From positions 1 through 22,255 of the forward strand of contig DVNG01000044.1 of NCBI GenBank assembly GCA_018714545.1: DNA of 22,255 nt, read 5' to 3'. The position numbers were made by a program, and so were the translations under genes. A model generated the notes under the pieces. It had not been told where the DNA came from, did not search any database, and worked only from the letters and a program-made list of their open reading frames with translations. The DNA is from Limousia pullorum (GTDB lineage Bacteria > Bacillota > Clostridia > Oscillospirales > Acutalibacteraceae). Numbering within the stretch: position 1 is the first letter of the stretch; each line of letters opens with the position of its first letter. This document shows positions 14,043 through 21,471 of the stretch, in pieces.

Positions 14043-15338
14043 ATGGCGCTTATAACGAAAAAAGTTAAGGGAACCGAGGATGTTCTCCCAAAAGACAGCT
14101 ACAAATGGCAGTTTGTAGAGGAAATTATGAGAAAGGAAGCTCAAGCCTTCGGATTTAAGGAAATCCGCACACCTGTTTTTGAGCATACCGAGCTTTTTTC
14201 AAGAGGCGTCGGCGAAACCACTGACGTGGTTCAAAAAGAGATGTACACTTTCAGCACAAAAGGCGACGCTTCCATAACCTTGCGCCCGGAGGGAACTGCC
14301 GGCGCTGCAAGAGCCTTGCTGGAACATGCAATATATAACGACGGACTTCCGGTAAAAGCAAGCTATTTTGTTTCCTGTTACCGCTATGAAAAACCACAGG
14401 CAGGCAGACTCAGAGAGTTCCACCAGTTCGGTCTGGAATGCTACGGAACCTCTTCCCCTGCGGCTGACGCTGAGATGATAAGTGCGGCAGCTTCCGTTTT
14501 CAAAAGACTGAACATAGAAAATTTAAGACTTGAGATAAACTCAATAGGATGTCCTGAGTGCCGCAAAAATTATCACAAGGCATTAAAGGAATATTTTGAG
14601 CAGTACAAAGACCAGCTCTGCGAAACCTGTCTTTCAAGACTTGAAAGAAATCCTATGAGAATACTGGACTGCAAAAGCCCGGTATGCTCTGAGATTGCAA
14701 AGGACGCACCTAAGGTTCTTGACTACATCTGCGACGAATGCCGTGAGCATTTCGAGGGCGTTAAAAAATATCTTGACGCCGCAAATATTGAATACACAGT
14801 AAACCCAACAATCGTAAGAGGTCTTGACTACTATACAAAGACAGTTTTCGAGTTTGTAACCGACTGTATCGGCGCACAGGGAACAGTCTGCGGAGGCGGA
14901 AGATACGACGGACTTGTTGAGGAGCTTGGCGGTCAGCACCTCCCATCTTTGGGATTTGCAATGGGTATCGAAAGACTTTTGATACTTATGGATAAGCTGG
15001 GAATTGAAATTCCAAAGCCTGAAACCTGCGATATCTACATTGCAGGCCTTGGTGAAAAAGGCTCATTTAAGGCATTTGAGCTGGCAAGCAAGGTGAGAAC
15101 CTCCGGACTTATCGCCGAAACAGACGTTGTAGGCAGAGGTCTTAGAGCTCAGATGAAGTACGCCGATAAGATTGGGGCAAAATTCTCCATGGTTTTGGGC
15201 GACGACGAAATAGAAAACAATGTGGGCAAGCTTAAAAACATGAAAACCGGCGAAATCACCGAGGTTTCTTTGGACGATAATTTCCTTATACAGTTCCAGA
15301 AAGCCCACGTTGATTATGCGTTTACAATAAATAATTAA
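14043..15338 (+). CDS. hisS: Histidyl-tRNA synthetase
   Basis: Class II synthetase charging tRNA-His; a cytoplasmic dimer of 431 residues, normal length. It has the start region KGTEDVLP, motif 1 with VFEHTELFSRGVGETTD, motif 2 with RPEGTAG (81-87) and LREFHQFGLE, the histidine-specific blocks VRGLDYYTKTVFEF and GGGRYDGL, motif 3 (LGFAMGIERL) and a C-terminal anticodon-binding domain. ATG 14043 follows GGAGG at 14032-14036. The upstream region carries only the mgsA terminator; no T-box element was found. In Firmicutes hisS and aspS are usually adjacent and often cotranscribed. Here they are in order but separated by 481 bases of repeats. Confidence 0.98.
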   Translation: MALITKKVKGTEDVLPKDSYKWQFVEEIMRKEAQAFGFKEIRTPVFEHTELFSRGVGETTDVVQKEMYTFSTKGDASITLRPEGTAGAARALLEHAIYNDGLPVKASYFVSCYRYEKPQAGRLREFHQFGLECYGTSSPAADAEMISAAASVFKRLNIENLRLEINSIGCPECRKNYHKALKEYFEQYKDQLCETCLSRLERNPMRILDCKSPVCSEIAKDAPKVLDYICDECREHFEGVKKYLDAANIEYTVNPTIVRGLDYYTKTVFEFVTDCIGAQGTVCGGGRYDGLVEELGGQHLPSLGFAMGIERLLILMDKLGIEIPKPETCDIYIAGLGEKGSFKAFELASKVRTSGLIAETDVVGRGLRAQMKYADKIGAKFSMVLGDDEIENNVGKLKNMKTGEITEVSLDDNFLIQFQKAHVDYAFTINN

Positions 15339-15535
15339 GAATGAATAATTAAGAATGAATAATTAAATCCGTAATGATGAATTTCATCTGCAAATGAAGC
15401 ATATTCAAATTTAAAAATATGTTGTTGGTTCGGATTGTTATGTAATACAATCTCCGTAAACGGGCACAATTTTAACATTTGGTGTTGTGTTACCGGGCGG
15501 ATATACAATCCGCCCCTACGATGTTTATTAAATAA
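15336..15535. repeat. Repeat-rich segment with AATTAAGAATGAAT and a GGGCGGAT palindrome
   Basis: Directly at the hisS stop the sequence ATTAAGAATGAATA repeats in tandem (15336-15366). A related motif lies at 18468-18507 after the zinc-ribbon gene. Further on, GGGCGGAT (15495-15502) and ATCCGCCC (15508-15515) form a perfect eight-base stem with a five-base loop, flanked by TACCG and CTACG. From memory, such GGGCGGAT palindromes are common extragenic repeats in Clostridia. The stretch between looks like the body of a small non-coding mobile element, but its ends cannot be set from one copy. Confidence 0.5.
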
Positions 15536-15554
15536 AACTAAAATAAAGTTAAAT

Positions 15555-15710
15555 GAGAGCGAGCCATTCCAAAGATTGAACGGAAGGTCTCGCCCGACCT
15601 GTGCAGACGGTAGTTTTAAAATAAAGTTTTGCAGGTCGGAAATAAAAAACTCGCCCGACGGAAAACGGAAGCTAATTTCAAGCTTTACCTTTCCCCGTCG
15701 GTTATAAAAA
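15555..15710 (+). repeat. Multi-hairpin dispersed repeat, copy B (two units)
   Basis: Hairpin 1: GCGAG (15559-15563) with CTCGC (15589-15593). Hairpin 2: CCGACCTG (15594-15601) with CAGGTCGG (15632-15639). Hairpin 3: CCGACGG (15655-15661) with CCGTCGG (15695-15701). The third stem differs in sequence from the others yet pairs perfectly, so both arms changed together. The tails are AAATAAAAAA and TTATAAAAAA. The copy ends about 110 bases before aspS. Confidence 0.88.
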
Positions 15711-15745
15711 AATAAAAATACTTCGTCAGGAAAAGGAAGTTTAAA

Positions 15746-15795
15746 CCGCCGCATGGCGGAAGTGTTCCGACAGATGAACCTGTCCAAGGCGGAGC
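15746..15795 (+). repeat. GC-rich palindromic element before aspS
   Basis: CCGCC-GCAT-GGCGG (15746-15759), GGAA/TTCC (15758-15768) and GACAG/CTGTC (15769-15784) make a chain of small hairpins, followed by a further GGCGGAG. It is much richer in G and C than its surroundings and ends just before the aspS ribosome binding site (AAGGAG at 15802-15807). It lacks the T-box consensus, so it is either another extragenic repeat or an unclassified leader structure. Confidence 0.5.
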
Positions 15796-15819
15796 TAAAA
15801 TAAAGGAGAATGGATAAAA

Positions 15820-17607
15820 ATGGCAGAGTTTATGACGGGGTTGAAAAGAACTGACTATTGCGGCGACTTGAGAACATCCGACATCGGCAGAGAGGTTACC
15901 GTGTGCGGATGGGTTCAAAGACAGAGAGATTTGGGTCAGCTTATTTTCATCGACCTTAGAGATAGAACAGGTATTGTTCAGCTTGCTTTCGATAACGAAA
16001 CAGACAGAACAATTTTTGAAAAGGCTTTTGCTGCAAGAAGCGAATATGTTTTGGCAGCTAAGGGCGTTGTAAGAGAGAGAAGCTCTAAAAATATGGAAAT
16101 TCCAACAGGAGAAATCGAGGTTGAGGTAAAAGATCTTAGAGTTCTTTCCAAGGCTGAAACACCTCCTTTTGAAATTTTGGACGAAACAAATACAAATGAG
16201 GAATTAAGACTTAAATATAGATACCTTGACTTGAGAAGAGGCCCGCTTCAGAGAAATATAATGATGAGAAGCAAAATCGCCAAGGTTGCAAGGGATTATT
16301 TCTATGAGAATGGATTCATAGAGATTGAAACACCTATGATGATGAAATCAACTCCGGAGGGAGCAAGAGATTACCTTGTTCCCTCAAGAGTTCATAAGGG
16401 CAAGTTCTATGCTCTCCCCCAGTCACCTCAGATTTATAAGCAGCTTTTGATGGTTGCAGGATATGACAGATATATCCAGCTTGCAAGATGCTTCCGTGAC
16501 GAGGACTTGAGAGCCGATAGACAGCCTGAGTTTACTCAGATTGATATGGAGCTTTCATTTGTCGATATGGATGAAATCATGGAGATAAACGAGGGTCTTT
16601 TCAAGAGATTGTTTAAGGATGTTTTGGGTCAGGAGCTCCCTACTCCGTTCCCAAGAATGACATATAAGGACGCAATGGAGAGATACGGCTCCGATAAGCC
16701 TGATATCCGCTTCGGTATGGAGATATGCGATATTTCAGAGCTTGTTAAGGACTGCGACTTCGGAGTGTTCAAGGGCGCAATCGAAAACGGCGGTTCCGTA
16801 AGAGGTATTGTTGCAAAGAATGCAGCTTCTAAGCTTACAAGAAAAGAAATTGATAAGCTCACCGAATATGTAAAGGGTATCGGCGCTAAGGGTCTTGCTT
16901 TTGTAAGATGGGTTGAGGATAAGCCAACCTGCTCTTTTGCTAAGTTTATGGCAGAGGGTCAGCTTGAAAATATCCTTGCTACAATGGGCGCAGAAAAGGG
17001 CGACGTTGTGCTTTTGGTTGCAGATAAAAATTCAGTTACATTGCCGGTTTTGGGCGCATTGAGACTTACTGTAGCTAAGAAGCTTGATATAATTCCAAAG
17101 GGATTTTCTTTCCTGTGGATTGTGGACTTCCCGTTCTTCGAGTACGATTCAGAAAGCGGCGAGTGGGTTGCAATGCATCACCCATTTACAATGCCTCGTG
17201 AGGAGTGTTTGCAGTATCTTGATACCGACCCGGGCAAGGTTATTGCAAAGGCTTACGACCTTACATTGAACGGAACAGAGCTTTCCAGCGGTTCTATAAG
17301 AATTACAGACTATGAGCTTCAGCAGAAGATGTTCAGAGCTTTGAAGCTTACAGACGAAGAAATAGAAGCAAAATTCGGCTTCCTTGTAGAAGCTTATAAA
17401 TACGGTGCTCCGCCACACGGCGGAATGGGAATAGGCCTCGACAGAATTGCAATGATTTTGTGCGAAGCCGACAGCCTCAGAGATGTTACAGCATTCCCGA
17501 AGGTTCAGAACGCCAGCGAAATTATGTCAGCCTGCCCATCTGTGGTTGATAAGGCTAACCTTGATATTTTGGGAATTAAGGTTGTTGAAACCGAGGACGA
17601 GGAGTAA
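15820..17607 (+). CDS. aspS: Aspartyl-tRNA synthetase (bacterial type)
   Basis: Class IIb synthetase charging tRNA-Asp; 595 residues, the full bacterial length including the GAD insertion. An N-terminal anticodon-binding OB fold (GWVQRQRDLGQLIFIDLRDR) leads to motif 2 (FRDEDLRADRQPEFTQIDME, near residue 225) and motif 3 (GMGIGLDRIAMIL, near 535). L38 in RDLG and K90 in SSKNM match the E. coli-type residues linked to tRNA-Asp discrimination, where non-discriminating enzymes usually have H and G. It is therefore probably discriminating, which is an inference. ATG 15820 lies 12 bases after AAGGAG, a rather long spacing; an out-of-frame ATG at 15810 lies between. No T-box is visible in the repeat-filled leader. 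Confidence 0.97.
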   Translation: MAEFMTGLKRTDYCGDLRTSDIGREVTVCGWVQRQRDLGQLIFIDLRDRTGIVQLAFDNETDRTIFEKAFAARSEYVLAAKGVVRERSSKNMEIPTGEIEVEVKDLRVLSKAETPPFEILDETNTNEELRLKYRYLDLRRGPLQRNIMMRSKIAKVARDYFYENGFIEIETPMMMKSTPEGARDYLVPSRVHKGKFYALPQSPQIYKQLLMVAGYDRYIQLARCFRDEDLRADRQPEFTQIDMELSFVDMDEIMEINEGLFKRLFKDVLGQELPTPFPRMTYKDAMERYGSDKPDIRFGMEICDISELVKDCDFGVFKGAIENGGSVRGIVAKNAASKLTRKEIDKLTEYVKGIGAKGLAFVRWVEDKPTCSFAKFMAEGQLENILATMGAEKGDVVLLVADKNSVTLPVLGALRLTVAKKLDIIPKGFSFLWIVDFPFFEYDSESGEWVAMHHPFTMPREECLQYLDTDPGKVIAKAYDLTLNGTELSSGSIRITDYELQQKMFRALKLTDEEIEAKFGFLVEAYKYGAPPHGGMGIGLDRIAMILCEADSLRDVTAFPKVQNASEIMSACPSVVDKANLDILGIKVVETEDEE

Positions 17608-17613
17608 TTAAAA

Positions 17614-17650
17614 AGGCTCTGTGTCAATAGTTGGTCATAAGTGGTTCCTT
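17614..17650. mobile_element. Possible solo end of an ISL3-type insertion sequence
   Basis: The sequence GGCTCTGTGTCAATAGTTGG, seven bases after the aspS stop, resembles the terminal repeats of ISL3-family elements as I remember them (GGCTCTTTGTCAAAT...). No transposase and no second end were found nearby, so at most this is a remnant. It may also be chance. Confidence 0.25.
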
Positions 17651-17712
17651 TGGAATCCCTAAATTTCTTCCAACATTTGGCATACAATTTAAAAAAATCA
17701 GAGGTGAGATTT

Positions 17713-18459
17713 ATGCCTTGGTATGGGTGGCTTGTAATTTTGGCTGTAATAGCTTTGGCGGTGGTTTATGTTGTGGTTAAGGCTAAAAAAGCGGTCAGGA
17801 ATTTTTCCGGACAGGCTTTCGGAACAAACACTATCGCCCAGGGTTTAAGACAGCAAAAGGAAATGCTTGCGGAAACCCCTAAGTCTTTAAAAGCCATGAC
17901 CAGCATATTTCTCCCCCGGATTGAAAGAGATTTTCCCGAGTTCCATTATGAGCATTACAAAGAAAAATCCGAAAATATGCTGAGAAGTTATATTTCGGCG
18001 GTGGCTTTAAAGGACGCTTCAAAGCTTTTGCCCTGCGCCCGTGAGCTTGAAAATAAGACTAAGGCGGTTATAGAGGATTTAAAAAATTCTAAAAAGACCG
18101 TCCATAGTAAAAATATCGTAATTCATGACACACAGATAAGCAACTACATAAAGAAAAACGGCAACTGTTATGTGGAATTTCAGATCGCCGTGGGCTATAT
18201 ACATTATGTGGAGGACGAAAAGGGCGAAATCCTTGAGGGCGATAAAAATTATAAAACCCAAACCGCTTTTACGGTGACTTTGGCGCATATTCAAAACGAG
18301 GATGGGCTTTCGGAGCATACAAGCGGAACAGTGGGACTGACCTGCCCCAACTGCGGCGCACCTATAAAGTCAATAGGTCAGAAGTTCTGCGACTACTGCG
18401 GAACAGGTGTCAGAGAAATAAATATCCATACGTGGAAATTTATTGATATAGAAGAATGA
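17713..18459 (+). CDS. Membrane-anchored zinc-ribbon protein
   Basis: A 248-residue protein not assigned to a named gene. Residues 4-22 form one N-terminal transmembrane helix followed by Lys/Arg, so most of it should face the cytoplasm. The middle (about 70-195) has the pattern DFPEFHYEHYKEKSENMLRSY, followed by a mixed alpha/beta region, like the Tim44-like or NTF2-like domains often found beside zinc ribbons; this is a tentative fold guess. A C-terminal zinc ribbon has C211, C214, C226 and C229. ATG 17713 follows GAGGTGA; the earlier GTG at 17641 lacks a site. It sits between aspS and the SPFH gene and shares the zinc-ribbon theme with the next two genes, so it probably belongs to that module. 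Confidence 0.82.
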   Translation: MPWYGWLVILAVIALAVVYVVVKAKKAVRNFSGQAFGTNTIAQGLRQQKEMLAETPKSLKAMTSIFLPRIERDFPEFHYEHYKEKSENMLRSYISAVALKDASKLLPCARELENKTKAVIEDLKNSKKTVHSKNIVIHDTQISNYIKKNGNCYVEFQIAVGYIHYVEDEKGEILEGDKNYKTQTAFTVTLAHIQNEDGLSEHTSGTVGLTCPNCGAPIKSIGQKFCDYCGTGVREINIHTWKFIDIEE

Positions 18460-18515
18460 AGTTAATTCATAATGAATAATTAAGAATTAAAAATTAAGAA
18501 TTATTAAAGTTTACT

Positions 18516-18670
18516 GAGAGCGAGCCATTCCAAATAATAAGGAAAAGGTCTCGCCCGACCTGAAATGATGTTTAATTTCTAAAATAAGCCTTTGCAGGTC
18601 GGAAATAAAAAACTCGACCAACCTGAAATGATGTTTAATTTTTAAACAAACCTTTGCAGGTCGGAAATAA
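18516..18670 (+). repeat. Multi-hairpin dispersed repeat, copy C (two units)
   Basis: Hairpin 1: GCGAG (18520-18524) with CTCGC (18550-18554). Hairpin 2: CCGACCTG (18555-18562) with CAGGTCGG (18595-18602). Hairpin 3: CCAACCTG (18618-18625) with CAGGTCGG (18657-18664), one mismatch. Units 2 and 3 are nearly identical over about 60 bases, including the GAAATGATG loop and the AAATAAAAAA tail, so this is a recent tandem duplication. The copy ends about 40 bases before the SPFH start. Confidence 0.9.
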
Positions 18671-18708
18671 AAAAATCGGATATAAAAGATAAAAAAGGAG
18701 TGAGAACT

Positions 18709-19953
18709 ATGGGTATTATAAAGGCTTTGGTTGATACTGTTTCGGGAGGTTTTGCCGACCAGTGGCTGGAGGTTATCGAACCTGCGCCAATGAGCGATTC
18801 CACCTGTTTTGTTCCGGGCCAGCTTATGAGCAAAAGAAACGGCAGAGGTTCAAACACAAAGGGAACAGATAACACGGTTTCTAACGGTTCTATTATCCAC
18901 GTTTACGATAAGCAGTTTATGATGCTTGTTGACGGAGGAAAGGTTGTTGACTATACAGCCGAGCCGGGATATTATAAGGTTGACAATAGCTCTATGCCGT
19001 CTATGTTTAACGGCCAGTTTAAAGATACGCTGAAAGAGGCTTTCTCAAGAATTAAGTACGGCGGCGTTACACCACAGGCTCAGAGGGTTTTCTATATAAA
19101 TCTTCAGGAGCTTAAAGGTATCAACTTCGGCACGCCTAATCCTTTGAACTATTTTGATAATTTCTATAACAGCGAACTGTTTATGCGTGCTCATGGTCAG
19201 TATTCCATAGAAATCACAAATCCTTTGCAGTTCTATGCTGAGGCAATCGGCAAGGACGCTGTTACGGAAAATCTTTCCGTTGATTTCAACGAGCTTAATA
19301 GAAAACAGTATTTAGGCGAGTTTTTGACTGCCCTTTCATCTGCATTTAACCAGATGTCTGCGGACGGTATAAGAATTTCTCACGTGACCTCAAAAACCAG
19401 AGAGCTTGCCAAATATATGGCGGATACTCTGGACGAGGACTGGGGCAATGCCCGTGGTATGGAGATAAGATCTGTAAGTATTCAGGTTTCCTACGACGAG
19501 GAATCACAGAAGCTTATCAACATGAGAAACAAGGGCGCAATGCTTTCCGACCAGGCAGTTCAGCAGGGTTACGTTGCCGCAAATATTTCCGAGGGTCTTA
19601 AGGATGCCGGAAGCAACGCAGGCGGCGCAATGGCAGGCTTTATGGGCATGGGTGTTGGAATGAACGCAGGTGCCGGAATTTTGGGCGGCTATCACCAGAA
19701 TAATATGGCTCAGCAGCAAATGCAGCAACAGCAGCCGCAGCAACCACAACAGCCACAACAGTCCCAGCCGGTTCAGCAGCAGTCACAGCCACAGGGCGGC
19801 TGGCTTTGTTCCTGCGGAACGGAATGTACAGGAAAATTCTGTCCAAACTGCGGAAGCAAAAAGCCGGAAAACACAAAGCGTTTCTGCACAGAATGCGGAA
19901 CCGAAGTTCCACCAACAGCAAAATTCTGCCCCAACTGCGGAAACAAATTATAA
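18709..19953 (+). CDS. SPFH-domain protein with two C-terminal zinc ribbons (YdjI-like)
   Basis: A 414-residue relative of the SPFH/virion-core-like proteins such as Bacillus YdjI, which works with YdjG, YdjH and the PspA homologue YdjF at the membrane. Residues 1-290 are the SPFH-type body (start MGIIKALVDTVSGGFADQW). A Gly/Ala/Met-rich linker follows (300-327), then a Gln/Pro tract (335-362), then two zinc ribbons: C367/C369/C378/C381 and C393/C396/C407/C410. No transmembrane helix is seen, so contact with the membrane would be through partners or the N-terminal amphipathic segment. ATG 18709 is eight bases after AAGGAG; the GTG at 18700 is less likely. A repeat element ends just upstream, and a strong hairpin terminator (20112) comes after it, so the gene may be transcribed alone. 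Confidence 0.9.
   Translation: MGIIKALVDTVSGGFADQWLEVIEPAPMSDSTCFVPGQLMSKRNGRGSNTKGTDNTVSNGSIIHVYDKQFMMLVDGGKVVDYTAEPGYYKVDNSSMPSMFNGQFKDTLKEAFSRIKYGGVTPQAQRVFYINLQELKGINFGTPNPLNYFDNFYNSELFMRAHGQYSIEITNPLQFYAEAIGKDAVTENLSVDFNELNRKQYLGEFLTALSSAFNQMSADGIRISHVTSKTRELAKYMADTLDEDWGNARGMEIRSVSIQVSYDEESQKLINMRNKGAMLSDQAVQQGYVAANISEGLKDAGSNAGGAMAGFMGMGVGMNAGAGILGGYHQNNMAQQQMQQQQPQQPQQPQQSQPVQQQSQPQGGWLCSCGTECTGKFCPNCGSKKPENTKRFCTECGTEVPPTAKFCPNCGNKL
19712..19795 (+). repeat. CAG/CAA-rich codon tract in the SPFH gene
   Basis: An in-frame run of glutamine codons (CAG and CAA mixed) interrupted by CCG/CCA proline codons encodes residues 335-363. The codons are mixed rather than pure, so slippage is limited. 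The tract acts as a flexible linker to the zinc ribbons. Confidence 0.8.
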
Positions 19954-19960
19954 TTTTTAT

Positions 19961-20070
19961 ATCCGACCTGTTTCTTTTATATCCGACCTGCAAGGGCTGT
20001 GTTGGGAAATAAAGTTCATTTCAGGTCGGGCGAAACCTTTTGTCAAGCGCCTTAGAATGGTTTGCTTGCA
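19961..20070 (-). repeat. Multi-hairpin dispersed repeat, copy D (inverted)
   Basis: On the minus strand, CCGACCTG (20029-20022) pairs with CAGGTCGG (19990-19983), followed by ATATAAAAG and a second, solitary CAGGTCGG arm (19970-19963). Hairpin 1 is degenerate (GCAAA with TTTCGC). This is the only copy on the minus strand and looks partly decayed. It starts a few bases after the SPFH stop codon. Confidence 0.8.
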
Positions 20071-20111
20071 TTTAGGTTGGTTAATATTTTAAATTTAATA
20101 AGTCCGTGAAT

Positions 20112-20142
20112 AACCGTGGTTATTGACTTTCTAACCACGGTT
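20112..20142 (+). terminator. Terminator-like hairpin after the SPFH gene
   Basis: A perfect 11-base stem, AACCGTGGTTA (20112-20122) with TAACCACGGTT (20132-20142), around a nine-base loop, followed by GTTGTTTATAA. The tail is only moderately T-rich. Confidence 0.65.
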
Positions 20143-20167
20143 GTTGTTTATAATCACACGTTGTGTG
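20123..20167 (+). promoter_or_regulatory. Possible promoter with overlapping operator for the YdjG-like gene
   Basis: TTGACT (20123-20128, in the terminator loop) and a perfect TATAAT (20149-20154) are 20 bases apart, which is longer than usual. The -10 box runs into the inverted repeat CACAC-GTT-GTGTG (20155-20167), placed where a repressor would block initiation. There is no direct evidence for a regulator. Confidence 0.35.
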
Positions 20168-20239
20168 TTATGAGGTTAAATAAAAAGTAACCCATACCGT
20201 AAAAATTATTCTGTAAAAGAATAATATAAACCCAATAGA

Positions 20240-20335
20240 AAGCGAGCCATTCCAAAGAATAAACGAAAGGTCTCGCCCGACCTGAAACGGAAGGTTATTT
20301 TTATATCCTCTCTTTGCAGGTCGGAATTAAAAAAA
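20240..20335 (+). repeat. Multi-hairpin dispersed repeat, copy E (single unit)
   Basis: Hairpin 1: GCGAG (20242-20246) with CTCGC (20272-20276). Hairpin 2: CCGACCTG (20277-20284) with CAGGTCGG (20317-20324). The A-rich tail merges into the ribosome binding site GAGGGAGGG of the next gene, so this copy lies within its likely mRNA leader. Confidence 0.88.
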
Positions 20336-20352
20336 GAGGGAGGGAACATAGA

Positions 20353-21471
20353 ATGGCGGTTGTTAGTTATAAGTGTCCCAACTGCGGTGGACCTTTGACT
20401 TTTGATGCTGATAAACAAAAATTTGACTGCGACTATTGTTATTCCGAGTTTACCGAACAGGAGCTTATTGAAAAATATAAGGATATGGATGAGGCTCTTG
20501 GAGATAACGAAAACGATAGAGCGGAAAAAGCTCAGCAGGAAAATGCCCAGACAAAAAATCAAGAACAAAAAGAAGAAACAAAACAGGACGATTCCTTTGA
20601 AAAAGAGGCGGTTTATTATACCTGTCCGTCCTGCGGCGCAGAGATTGTCACAACGGACACAACAGCGGCGACAGAGTGCTTTTACTGTCATAATCCTGTT
20701 GTGCTTGCAGGAAGACTTTCCGGAGATTTTAAGCCGGACTGCGTTATCCCTTTTGAGATTTCAAAGGAAAAAGCTATTGAGGAATTTTCAAAGGTCTGCA
20801 AAAAGAAAAAGTTTCTTCCAACCGGATTTTGGAACAAAAAACAGATTGAGAAAATCACAGGCGTGTATTTCCCCTACTGGTACGCAGATGACGAAACCTA
20901 TGTAAACGCAACTGCAAGGGGCGAAAAGGTCAGAAGCTGGACTGTGGGAGATTCAAGATATACGGAAACACAGATTTATCAGGTTTTCCGTGAGGGTGAC
21001 GCCGATATTGACAATATGATAAGAGGAGCTTTAAGCAAGGAGGACGCATTCCTTTTAAAGCACGTACACCCATATGATTTGTCAAAAATAAGAGATTTTT
21101 CCATGGCGTATCTTTCAGGATATCAGGCGGAAAAGCGTGATATTGAAAAGGATAAGATTTCAGCAGACATAGACGCAGAGTCAAGAAGACGCTGTGAAAA
21201 TCTGGTGCGCAGCACAATGAACGGATATACTACCGTACATATGCAGAATTTTGTAGCTGACCTGAGAAAAAGAAAGTGGAAATATACATTGCTTCCTGTT
21301 TGGATGGTGACCTATAAATATCTGGGAAAAATCTATGTTTACGGAATGAACGGTCAGACAGGTAAGGTTTACGGAGAACTGCCTTTGTCCAAAAGAAAAG
21401 TGGCTATAACTGCCCTTATAATCGGACTTATAATTCTTACATTGGGCGCAGTGGGAGGTATGATAATATGA
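20353..21471 (+). CDS. Two-zinc-ribbon membrane protein (YdjG-like)
   Basis: A 372-residue protein with the architecture of Bacillus YdjG (TFIIB-type zinc-binding). An N-terminal ribbon has C8/C11 and C26/C29, a charged Gln/Glu/Lys linker spans 45-85, and a second ribbon has C91/C94 and C109/C112. A long alpha/beta domain follows (VIPFEISKEKA, FPYWYADDE, LLPVWMVTY), and one transmembrane helix closes the chain (about 347-371). The ribbons should face the cytoplasm. ATG 20353 lies eight bases after GAGGGAGGG. The stop codon overlaps the start of the TPM gene (ATGA at 21468-21471), so the two are translationally coupled. In Bacillus the matching YdjG/YdjH/YdjI proteins form a membrane complex linked to PspA-type stress response; the same role here is inferred. 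Confidence 0.88.
   Translation: MAVVSYKCPNCGGPLTFDADKQKFDCDYCYSEFTEQELIEKYKDMDEALGDNENDRAEKAQQENAQTKNQEQKEETKQDDSFEKEAVYYTCPSCGAEIVTTDTTAATECFYCHNPVVLAGRLSGDFKPDCVIPFEISKEKAIEEFSKVCKKKKFLPTGFWNKKQIEKITGVYFPYWYADDETYVNATARGEKVRSWTVGDSRYTETQIYQVFREGDADIDNMIRGALSKEDAFLLKHVHPYDLSKIRDFSMAYLSGYQAEKRDIEKDKISADIDAESRRRCENLVRSTMNGYTTVHMQNFVADLRKRKWKYTLLPVWMVTYKYLGKIYVYGMNGQTGKVYGELPLSKRKVAITALIIGLIILTLGAVGGMII

Noticed and set aside
15335..15787. Open frames on both strands across the hisS-aspS gap (such as 15435-15707 plus and 15335-15787 minus)
   Set aside because: They run through repeat elements; similar peptide strings (ISDLQ) appear wherever a repeat copy occurs, showing they are translated repeats and not genes.
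19712..19795. CAG-rich run as a microsatellite or a CRISPR-like repeat
   Set aside because: It is in frame within the SPFH gene, uses mixed CAG/CAA/CCG codons and has no repeat-spacer pattern; it encodes a Gln/Pro linker.
20206..20691. Minus-strand 161-codon frame over repeat copy E and the YdjG-like gene start
   Set aside because: It combines translated repeat sequence with antisense of a real gene and has no start signal.
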